From Bacillota bacterium (GTDB taxonomy: Bacteria > Bacillota_A > Clostridia > Christensenellales > Aristaeellaceae): a stretch of DNA of 19,184 nucleotides. Both the position numbers and the translations under genes were made by a program. The notes below the pieces were generated by a model. That model searched no databases. It saw only the letters and a list, made by a program, of their open reading frames with translations, and had not been told where the DNA came from. Of this stretch, positions 8,333 to 14,439 are shown one piece after another (positions within the stretch are counted from its first letter, which is position 1; the number at the start of each line of letters is the position of its first letter). The stretch covers positions 1 through 19,184 of the forward strand of contig JAEZSP010000097.1 in NCBI GenBank assembly GCA_023421735.1. Direction: 5' to 3'.

Positions 8333-9594
8333 CCATGAGCCAGAAAATTCTCGCCGCGCACTGCGGAAAAGAGAAGGTCGTACCGGGGGAGTTGGTGCTC
8401 GCCCATGTGGATTTTGTGCTCGGAAACGACATCACCGCGCCGGTCGCGGTCAACGAGTTTGAAAAACTCGGGCGAGACAAGGTGTTTAACAAGGACAAGA
8501 TCGCGCTGGTGATGGATCATTTCACCCCCAACAAGGACATCAAGGCTGCCGAACAGGTGAAGCTGGTGCGGAATTTCGCAAGGAAGTACGGCATCACCCA
8601 TTTTTATGACGTGGGCGAGATGGGCGTTGAGCACGCACTTTTGCCTGAAAAGGGACTTGTGGGTGCGGGCGATTTGATCGTCGGCGCCGACAGCCATACC
8701 TGCACCTACGGTGCGCTGGGCGCATTCTCAACGGGCGTCGGCTCGACCGACATCGCCTGTGCGATGGCGACGGGGAAACTTTGGTTCAAAGTGCCCGGCG
8801 CGATCAAATTCGTGCTCAAGGGATCGATGTGCAAGTTCGTTTCCGGCAAGGATCTCATTTTGCACATCATCGGCATGATCGGCGTGGACGGCGCGCTTTA
8901 TAAATCCATGGAGTTTGTAGGTGAGGGCGTCAGCCAGCTGACCGTCTCCGACCGGCTCTGCATGGCGAACATGGCGATCGAAGCGGGCGCGAAAAACGGC
9001 GTGTTTGCGGTTGATGACCAGACGATCGAATACCTCAGGGCGCACGGTGCGAAAGAGCCCGTCGTTTACACTGCCGATCCCGATGCGGAGTACGACGAAA
9101 CCTATGAGATCGACCTTTCCGAAATCAAACCCACGGCGGCGTTCCCGCACCTTCCCGAGAACACGCGCCCCGTGGAAGAGGCGGGCGATCTGCCCATAAA
9201 TCAAGTCGTGATCGGATCCTGCACCAACGGGCGGCTCGAGGATCTCATCATCGCGGCGGATATCCTGCGCGGCAGGAAAGTCAAAAAGGGCGTCCGTGCG
9301 ATCATCATCCCGGCGACCCAGAAGATCTGGCAGGACGCCATGAACATGGGGCTTTTCAACGTGTTCGTCGACGCGGGCTGCGCGGTTTCGACGCCCACAT
9401 GCGGCCCCTGCCTGGGTGGGCACATGGGCATCCTGGCGGACGGCGAGCGCGCCGTCGCGACCACCAACCGCAACTTCGTCGGGCGCATGGGCCACACGGG
9501 CAGCGAAGTATACCTCGCCAGCCCTGCGGTCGCAGCGGCGTCTGCCATCGCGGGCAAGCTCGTTACCCCCGACATGCTGGACAAGGAGGCGTAA
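8320..9594 (+). CDS. leuC: 3-Isopropylmalate/citramalate dehydratase, large subunit
   Basis: Aconitase-family [4Fe-4S] subunit that, with LeuD, isomerises 2- to 3-isopropylmalate and probably also citramalate to 3-methylmalate. From ATG 8320 it has 424 residues, the shorter HACN/archaeal-type form rather than the roughly 466-residue enterobacterial form. Cluster ligands are C301 in GSCTNGR and C361 and C364 in [18 protein letters not shown] is the substrate-region motif. GGGAGGG at 8306-8312 favours ATG 8320; ATG 8329, which overlaps the cimA stop as ATGA, is a credible alternative giving a protein three residues shorter. A much longer upstream extension is open in this frame but lies inside cimA and is not homologous. 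leuD follows after 4 bases. Confidence 0.95.
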   Translation: MSGMTMSQKILAAHCGKEKVVPGELVLAHVDFVLGNDITAPVAVNEFEKLGRDKVFNKDKIALVMDHFTPNKDIKAAEQVKLVRNFARKYGITHFYDVGEMGVEHALLPEKGLVGAGDLIVGADSHTCTYGALGAFSTGVGSTDIACAMATGKLWFKVPGAIKFVLKGSMCKFVSGKDLILHIIGMIGVDGALYKSMEFVGEGVSQLTVSDRLCMANMAIEAGAKNGVFAVDDQTIEYLRAHGAKEPVVYTADPDAEYDETYEIDLSEIKPTAAFPHLPENTRPVEEAGDLPINQVVIGSCTNGRLEDLIIAADILRGRKVKKGVRAIIIPATQKIWQDAMNMGLFNVFVDAGCAVSTPTCGPCLGGHMGILADGERAVATTNRNFVGRMGHTGSEVYLASPAVAAASAIAGKLVTPDMLDKEA

Positions 9595-9598
9595 ACAG

Positions 9599-10102
9599 AT
9601 GAAGGCAAAGGGAACAGCCATCAAATACGGCGACAACGTCGATACCGACGTCATCATTCCCGCGCGGTACCTGAATACCGCGGATCCCAAGGAGCTCGCG
9701 GCCCACTGTATGGAGGACATCGACAAGACGTTCCTTTCGCGCGTGAAATCGGGCGACATCATGGTGGGCGGCAAGAACTTCGGCTGTGGCTCCTCCCGCG
9801 AGCACGCGCCCATCGCGATCAAGGAATCGGGCATCTCATGCGTCATTGCCGCGAGCTTTGCGCGCATCTTCAACCGCAACGCCATCAACATCGGCCTGCC
9901 GATTCTCGAGTGCCCCGAAGCGGCCGCCGAGATCAAGGATGGCGACAAGGTGGATGTGGACTTTGACAATGGCGTAATCGTGGACGAGACGACGGGCAAG
10001 ACCTACGCGGTCGCGCCCATGCCGCCGTTCATGAAGGACATTCTCACCTCCGGGGGACTGATCGAGGCCGTCAAGGCCGGGAAGCTGGAGGAAGACAAAT
10101 GA
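9599..10102 (+). CDS. leuD: 3-Isopropylmalate/citramalate dehydratase, small subunit
   Basis: The swivelling small subunit of isopropylmalate isomerase, working with LeuC. From ATG 9599 it has 167 residues, the size expected for the short HACN-type partner of a roughly 420-residue LeuC. Diagnostic segments are [14 protein letters not shown] near the N-terminus, [13 protein letters not shown] (substrate-binding loop), and [20 protein letters not shown] at 9585-9589 is 9 bases upstream of the ATG. The frame is open far upstream inside leuC, but family length and the ribosome binding site fix the start at 9599. Its TGA overlaps the leuB ATG (10099-10102). Confidence 0.96.
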   Translation: MKAKGTAIKYGDNVDTDVIIPARYLNTADPKELAAHCMEDIDKTFLSRVKSGDIMVGGKNFGCGSSREHAPIAIKESGISCVIAASFARIFNRNAINIGLPILECPEAAAEIKDGDKVDVDFDNGVIVDETTGKTYAVAPMPPFMKDILTSGGLIEAVKAGKLEEDK

Positions 10103-11139
10103 AGATCGGACTCGTGCGCGGAGACGGCATTGGCCCAGAAATCGTAGAAGCGGGCGTCAAGGTTCTTGACGCCCTGGGAACATTTGAATACGTGGATCTG
10201 CTTGCGGGCGGTTGCGCCATCGACCAGACCGGGGTGCCGCTCCCGGACAAGACGGTGGAAGACGCAAAGGCGTGCGATGCGGTGCTCCTCGGCGCGGTCG
10301 GCGGCCCCAAGTGGGATACGCTGCCGGGGCATCTGCGTGCGGAGCGCGCGCTGCTCGGTCTGCGCGGCGCATTGGAGTTGTATGCCAATCTGCGCCCGGC
10401 GTCCCTTTTCCCCGAACTTGCGGATGCCTGCCCCCTGAAGGCCGCAAACGGTTTCGACATGGTTATCGTCCGCGAACTGACGGGCGGCATCTACTTCGGC
10501 GAGCGTGGCAGGCGGGACGGAAAAAGGGGAAAGGAAGCGTACGATACCGAGTGCTACTCCGAGATGGAGATTCGGCGCATCGGACGTGTGGCGTTTGAGC
10601 TTGCCATGAAGCGCAAAAAAACACTTGTGAGTGTGGATAAGGCAAATGTGCTCGAATCCTCGCGGCTTTGGCGTGAAACGATCCACGCGCTTGCGAAGGA
10701 GTACCCGGAGGTTCAGCTTTCTGACATGCTGGTGGACAACTGTGCCATGCAGCTTGTGAAAAATCCTGCGCAATTTGACGTGATGGTGACCTCAAATCTG
10801 TTCGGCGACATCCTCTCCGACGAGGCGAGCATGATCACCGGTTCGATTGGCATGCTTCCCTCGGCGTCCATGGGCGACGGCACGCGCGGGCTTTTCGAGC
10901 CCATCCACGGCTCCGCGCCGGACATCGCCGGGAAAGGCGTTGCCAATCCGATCGCGACGATCCTTTCGGTCGCCATGATGCTGCGGCTGTCCCTTGGCAT
11001 GCCTGCCGAGGCCGATCGCGTGGAGGCGGCGGTCAAGAAGGCCATTGCCGACGGGTTGCGCACATTCGACCTCGCCCAAAAGGGAGAATCCGCGCTGGGC
11101 ACCAAGGAAATGACGGATGCCATCCTTGCGCGGCTCTGA
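10099..11139 (+). CDS. leuB: 3-Isopropylmalate dehydrogenase
   Basis: NAD-dependent oxidative decarboxylation of 3-isopropylmalate to 2-oxoisocaproate; in this operon it probably also converts 3-methylmalate to 2-oxobutyrate. The 346 residues match the family. Features include GDGIGPEIV near the N-terminus, [11 protein letters not shown], the [15 protein letters not shown] substrate loop, the catalytic Lys in VDKANVL, the metal site in [15 protein letters not shown], and the NAD-binding stretch [24 protein letters not shown] (10087-10092) lies before its ATG, which overlaps the leuD stop. It is the last gene of the operon. No convincing terminator follows, so some transcription may run on into the GGDEF gene. 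Confidence 0.96.
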   Translation: MKIGLVRGDGIGPEIVEAGVKVLDALGTFEYVDLLAGGCAIDQTGVPLPDKTVEDAKACDAVLLGAVGGPKWDTLPGHLRAERALLGLRGALELYANLRPASLFPELADACPLKAANGFDMVIVRELTGGIYFGERGRRDGKRGKEAYDTECYSEMEIRRIGRVAFELAMKRKKTLVSVDKANVLESSRLWRETIHALAKEYPEVQLSDMLVDNCAMQLVKNPAQFDVMVTSNLFGDILSDEASMITGSIGMLPSASMGDGTRGLFEPIHGSAPDIAGKGVANPIATILSVAMMLRLSLGMPAEADRVEAAVKKAIADGLRTFDLAQKGESALGTKEMTDAILARL

Positions 11140-11176
11140 ATCTGATTTTCTCGGCCGGAGAATGCCGCAATCTATG

Positions 11177-11204
11177 TTGACATATGACTCAATTATTATA
11201 TAAT
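11177..11204 (+). promoter_or_regulatory. Consensus sigma-A promoter for the GGDEF gene
   Basis: TTGACA at 11177-11182 and TATAAT at 11199-11204 are both perfect matches to the sigma-A consensus, separated by 16 bases. The expected start of transcription is about 11210-11212, giving a leader of about 45 bases to ATG 11257. The promoter sits in a strongly AT-rich island within an otherwise GC-rich window. Confidence 0.85.
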
Positions 11205-11219
11205 TGATATATATCAATT
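11189..11219. promoter_or_regulatory. Overlapping palindromes over the -10 and start site, candidate operator
   Basis: TCAATTAT (11189-11196) and ATAATTGA (11200-11207) are a perfect inverted repeat around a 3-base spacer. AATTGATAT and ATATCAATT (11202-11219) form a perfect 18-base palindrome that overlaps it. Put another way, three TCAATT/AATTGA half-sites in alternating orientation have centres 13 and 12 bases apart. They cover the -10 element and the predicted transcription start, where a bound repressor would block RNA polymerase. No regulator is encoded nearby, so the binding protein is unknown. Some of the symmetry could be chance in AT-rich DNA. Confidence 0.55.
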
Positions 11220-11256
11220 GGCCGTTATCACAAAATGCCGTGGAGAACCTGCAGAA

Positions 11257-12447
11257 ATGGGCTTTCGATCAATCATTCATGAGGCGGTAAGGTGTAAGCA
11301 TTCAATGATGTTTCAACGCGTGCACAAAGCGGCGAGAAAGCGCATGAACGTTCATTACAGAGAGCACGGTGCGGTGAGATTGTCCCGCGCCGTGCTTCTG
11401 CTGCACATTCAGTGTGTCCTGATCGTCGTGCTGGCGCTGATCGTCGGAGTTGTACTTTTTTACACGGGCAAAGACAAACAAAGCTTTTATCTCACTCTCG
11501 TACTGGCGCTGCTTTTTATGACTGTGACAGCGGCGGTTTTCAATTTTATAGGACGTTTTTCCCTCGCACTTGCCATGACTGGGCTCATATTGTATGCGGG
11601 ACCGTGGGCATCCGCGATCTTTGAGCGAACCGTCCATTCCGGTGATCTGATTCCCATCATTTATATCATCGTCCCGACCCCTGTGTGCGCGCTGCTTTTG
11701 TCCGGTCGCACCATGACCCTTCTGGGAGCGCTCCAATGTGTTGCATTTGGCGCGCTCGTCCTGACGGATCCCGCGCACGCATTCTATAACTGGCCGAGCC
11801 TGATTTGTTTTGTTTTCCTCATGACCGTGCTTGGCGCGACGACGAGTCACGTGGCTCGCCTTCAATATGATGAATCGATTCTTGTTCAGGAAAAGCTCGC
11901 GAAGAGCGAAGCGCGGCTGACCGATCTGTCACGCCACGATGAATTGACCGGCCTTTTCAATCGGCGCCATATGGAGGATGCGCTTGCCGCGCTCGTCGGT
12001 CGGCAAAACCAATGCTTTGGCGTGGCGATGCTCGACATAGACAACTATAAGGCGATCAACGACATGCATGGGCATGCCTGCGGAGACGCGCTCATCCGCG
12101 AAATTGCGAAGGTCATTGCGGGCGTGCTTTTGCCCGCCGAGGCCGCGTTCCGCTATGGGGGCGATGAGTTTTTAATTACCCTCGCATGTACGGACTGCAC
12201 CGCCTTGCGTGCGCGCGGAGAGGCGCTGCGATCCGCGATTGAGAAAACGCGCTTTCAATGTCCCGAAGCCGACGAAATTGCGATTACCGCCTCTGTGGGC
12301 GTTTCCCTTTTCCCGGCGTGCGGACGTGATCGAGACGCGGTTTTGCGCGCCGCCGATCGCGCGCTTTATACCGCCAAGCACTCCGGCAAAAACCGCGTCG
12401 TGACCTGTGAAATGCTATGCGATGCGCCCATCGTCGCCGAGATTTGA
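11257..12447 (+). CDS. Membrane-bound diguanylate cyclase (GGDEF domain)
   Basis: Predicted to make cyclic di-GMP from two GTP at the membrane. From ATG 11257 (396 residues) it has about six hydrophobic segments (roughly 45-69, 77-97, 101-120, 131-148, 152-171, 180-197), a short linker helix (203-225), and a complete GGDEF domain (226 to about 385). The domain carries DELTGLFNRR (228-237), MLDIDNYKAINDMHGHACGD, the active-site GGDEF (301-305), and a SVGVSLFP segment. The inhibitory RxxD I-site is absent: the equivalent residues are LPAE (292-295). The membrane part resembles no sensor domain I can name. GGAGA at 11242-11246 supports ATG 11257; the TTG at 11218 lies within the operator and is unlikely, and ATG 11344 is a weaker alternative. 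It stands alone between two metabolic operons under its own promoter. Confidence 0.85.
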   Translation: MGFRSIIHEAVRCKHSMMFQRVHKAARKRMNVHYREHGAVRLSRAVLLLHIQCVLIVVLALIVGVVLFYTGKDKQSFYLTLVLALLFMTVTAAVFNFIGRFSLALAMTGLILYAGPWASAIFERTVHSGDLIPIIYIIVPTPVCALLLSGRTMTLLGALQCVAFGALVLTDPAHAFYNWPSLICFVFLMTVLGATTSHVARLQYDESILVQEKLAKSEARLTDLSRHDELTGLFNRRHMEDALAALVGRQNQCFGVAMLDIDNYKAINDMHGHACGDALIREIAKVIAGVLLPAEAAFRYGGDEFLITLACTDCTALRARGEALRSAIEKTRFQCPEADEIAITASVGVSLFPACGRDRDAVLRAADRALYTAKHSGKNRVVTCEMLCDAPIVAEI

Positions 12448-12469
12448 TTCGTTCTTTTGCCGTGTCTGC

Positions 12470-12497
12470 TTGACAATGCCATAATGTGGACTATAAT
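12470..12497 (+). promoter_or_regulatory. Consensus sigma-A promoter of the ATP synthase operon
   Basis: TTGACA at 12470-12475 and TATAAT at 12492-12497, both perfect, are separated by 16 bases. Transcription should start near 12502-12506, which coincides with ATG 12504 of the first gene, leaving almost no untranslated leader. No operator-like symmetry is evident, fitting a constitutive housekeeping operon. Confidence 0.85.
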
Positions 12498-12503
12498 GAG
12501 GTT

Positions 12504-12755
12504 ATGAGCCCTTTGTATTGGATCCTCGCAAGCATCATGGGCGTGGGTCTGGGGCTTTTCCAGATTCGCCTCACCGTGCGGCTGATGAAAAAACCGAATT
12601 TTTGGCTTGCCTTCGCAAAGCTGCCCATCTGGGGGCTGGCAATGTTGGCGGCGGCGTATCTTTCGATTTGGACGCTCCTGTTTCTGACGACGGGGGCGGT
12701 CTGTACATATCTTGGTTATATCATCGCAAGGTGGCGCAAAGGAGATGAAGCGTAG
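12504..12755 (+). CDS. atpI: Small membrane protein, probable AtpI-like ATP synthase accessory protein
   Basis: An 83-residue hydrophobic protein with about three predicted membrane segments (roughly 3-25, 35-53, 56-75) and a basic, charged C-terminus (ARWRKGDEA). Its identity rests mostly on context: a short membrane protein encoded directly before atpB is normally AtpI, an assembly factor for the c-ring that is not part of the finished enzyme. It is shorter than typical AtpI, and no diagnostic motif was recognised. The start is uncertain: a GTG at 12486 lies inside the promoter, ATG 12504 coincides with the expected transcript 5' end and lacks a properly spaced Shine-Dalgarno, and ATG 12537 would remove most of the first helix. 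It is 2 bases from atpB. Confidence 0.6.
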   Translation: MSPLYWILASIMGVGLGLFQIRLTVRLMKKPNFWLAFAKLPIWGLAMLAAAYLSIWTLLFLTTGAVCTYLGYIIARWRKGDEA

Positions 12756-12757
12756 AG

Positions 12758-13420
12758 ATGGATGTGAATATCTATCCCGTGCCTTTTACAATATTCGGCA
12801 TCAATGTCGGGTTGAGTGTCGTGATCGCATGGTGTGTGCTCGCTGCCGTCATCGTGCTCCTGCTGCTCGTGAACCTCTATATCCGAAAAAAATTTTCCGA
12901 GCGGCCGAAGGGATTGCAAAACGTACTCGAGATGGTCATTGACGGGCTTGAGAATTGGGCAAAAACGTATGTGGGTGGCTGCGCGCCGCTGATCGCGCCG
13001 ATCTCGCTGACCCTCATGATCTATGTCTTTTCCACCTCGATCATCGAGTTATTCGGGCTCCCGCCCGCGACGAGCGATTTCAACTGCACGCTTGGGCTCG
13101 GCCTCACGTGCTTTCTCGCCGTCAACATCACGGGCATTCGCTATCGCGGCGTCTGGGGACGGACGAAGCGTCTGTTTCAGCCCAGCGTCGTCGTTGCGCC
13201 GATCAAGCTCATTACAGAACTCATCACGCCGTTTTCGATGAGTATTCGACTCTTTGCAAACATACTGGTCGGCTCGGTCATCATGGAGATGATCTATTCT
13301 TTGGTACCGGTCATCGTGCCGGCGGCGTTCTCGTCGTTTTTCACGGTGGTGGAAATCGGCATTCAGGTATTTGTGTTCGGCCTGCTTTCTCTCATTTACA
13401 CGAGCGAAGCGGTAGAATAA
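12758..13420 (+). CDS. atpB: ATP synthase F0 subunit a
   Basis: Membrane stator subunit that provides the ion half-channels next to the c-ring. It has 220 residues, about the size of Firmicutes subunit a. Hydrophobic helices lie around 15-42, 74-100, 108-128, 165-190 and 195-217. The essential Arg is R164 in SMSIRLFANILVG; E199 and Q203 in VVEIGIQVFVFGLLSLIY are in the last helix, where proton or sodium channel residues occur. The usual RLFGN is RLFAN here. ATG 12758 follows the atpI stop by 2 bases, with GGAG at 12741-12744 rather distant, so coupling to atpI is likely. Confidence 0.95.
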   Translation: MDVNIYPVPFTIFGINVGLSVVIAWCVLAAVIVLLLLVNLYIRKKFSERPKGLQNVLEMVIDGLENWAKTYVGGCAPLIAPISLTLMIYVFSTSIIELFGLPPATSDFNCTLGLGLTCFLAVNITGIRYRGVWGRTKRLFQPSVVVAPIKLITELITPFSMSIRLFANILVGSVIMEMIYSLVPVIVPAAFSSFFTVVEIGIQVFVFGLLSLIYTSEAVE

Positions 13421-13441
13421 TAATCAACTGGAGGTACTGAT

Positions 13442-13687
13442 ATGTCAGCTCTTGGTCTGATCGCAATTGGTGCGGGCATCGCGGCACTCTGCGGCGGCGG
13501 TGCCGCCATCGGCATGGGCATTGCAACCGGCAGGGCTGCGGAGGCAATCGCGCGCCAGCCCGAGGCCTCGGGTAAGGTCAATTCTTCGCTCCTGTTTGGC
13601 CTGATTTTGATGGAGACCTGCGCCATCTATGCGCTGCTCGTCGCCATCCTGCTCATCTTCGTCCTTGCGAAAAAGGTGACGGGCTAA
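13442..13687 (+). CDS. atpE: ATP synthase F0 subunit c
   Basis: Forms the rotating c-ring. It has 81 residues in two membrane helices joined by the conserved polar loop with ARQPEA (37-42). The ion-binding carboxylate is E58 in LMETCAIY. T59 and Y63 match positions that belong to sodium-binding c-subunits (E-S/T then Y in Ilyobacter), but the helix-1 Gln of the sodium site is Met25 here (GMGIATG). Ion preference is therefore ambiguous and protons are somewhat more likely. GGAGG at 13430-13434 is 7 bases before ATG 13442, a strong site suited to the high copy number needed for this subunit. Confidence 0.96.
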   Translation: MSALGLIAIGAGIAALCGGGAAIGMGIATGRAAEAIARQPEASGKVNSSLLFGLILMETCAIYALLVAILLIFVLAKKVTG

Positions 13688-13725
13688 CAAAAGGGGGAAC
13701 CGAACGGAAGCTGGGAGGTGCGCGC

Positions 13726-14214
13726 TTGGAAGGATTGTTTAACCCGACGACCATACTGCTTCACATGCTCAACGCGGCGATCCTCTTGGCCGTCGTCTAT
13801 TATCTCCTCTACAAACCGGTCAGGAAATTCCTGAAAAAGCGGGAGGACAAGATTGCGGGCCAGCTCGACAACGCAAATTTGCGCGAGAAGCAGGCACTGG
13901 ATCTCCTGGAAGCCCGCAAAAAGCAGCTTGACGGTGCGTCGGCAGAGGTTGCGGAACTCATTCGCCTGGGCGAAAAGCGCGGCAAGGCACGTACCGACGA
14001 GTTGACGTCTCTTGCGCAGGAAGAAGCGCGACGCATTGAGGATAAGGCGAAGGCTCATGCCCAAAGCATGGAAGCAAACGCGCAGGTGGAGCTCTATGAA
14101 AGGGCTGCCAACCTGTCGGTCGACATCGCGCAAATGGTTTTGGAGCGCGAAGTCACCATAGAGGATCACAAGAGGCTCCTCGAGGAATTCTTTGAAAAGG
14201 CGGGTCGCGCATGA
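13726..14214 (+). CDS. atpF: ATP synthase F0 subunit b
   Basis: Peripheral stalk subunit linking subunit a to F1 through delta. It has 162 residues: one N-terminal membrane helix (about 8-28), YKPVRKFLKKRE at the membrane exit, then a long charged heptad-rich helix (35 to about 125), and a C-terminal segment ending REVTIEDHKRLLEEFF that in relatives contacts the delta C-terminal domain. It is full length. The start is a TTG at 13726, supported by GGGAGG (13713-13718) 7 bases upstream and by family length. It overlaps atpH by ATGA (14211-14214). Confidence 0.95.
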   Translation: MEGLFNPTTILLHMLNAAILLAVVYYLLYKPVRKFLKKREDKIAGQLDNANLREKQALDLLEARKKQLDGASAEVAELIRLGEKRGKARTDELTSLAQEEARRIEDKAKAHAQSMEANAQVELYERAANLSVDIAQMVLEREVTIEDHKRLLEEFFEKAGRA

Positions 14215-14435
14215 TCAAGGGGATCGTTCGCACGGCGTTTCATTTGTCCCTGGAAGAGATGGGGCGTCTTGAAAAGCATATGTCGGACCTGCTGGGGACC
14301 GACGTCGTGTTGACCGAACAGCTCGATAAGGGCCTGGTGGCAGGCATCGAGGTGGAAGTCGGCGGGCGCGTGCTCGATAATTCCCTGCGCGGGCGCCTTC
14401 GAGAAGTGCGGCGCCAACTTGTGAGACGGGGGTGA
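14211..14435 (+). CDS. atpH: Reduced ATP synthase delta subunit, C-terminal domain only
   Basis: Only 74 residues, against about 175-180 for a normal delta (OSCP) subunit. The whole protein aligns with the delta C-terminal domain: VRTAFHLSLEEMGRLEKHM, then LVAGIEVEVGGRVLDNSLRGRL corresponds to the usual LIGGV...V.DGS.RGRL ending. In other F-ATPases this part contacts subunit b, while the missing N-terminal helical domain (about 105 residues) binds the alpha N-termini at the crown of F1. The start is constrained: its ATG overlaps the atpF stop, and atpF is itself full length, so no room exists for a lost N-terminal half or an unnoticed frameshift. It is followed 4 bases later by atpA. Identification as delta is firm from motif and position; function in the stator is inferred. 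Confidence 0.85.
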   Translation: MIKGIVRTAFHLSLEEMGRLEKHMSDLLGTDVVLTEQLDKGLVAGIEVEVGGRVLDNSLRGRLREVRRQLVRRG

Positions 14436-14439
14436 ATGA

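Noticed and set aside
11148..11162. Possible terminator after leuB (TTCTC, 5-base loop, GAGAA)
   Set aside because: Only five pairs, mostly weak, and no T run follows. Not enough to call a terminator.
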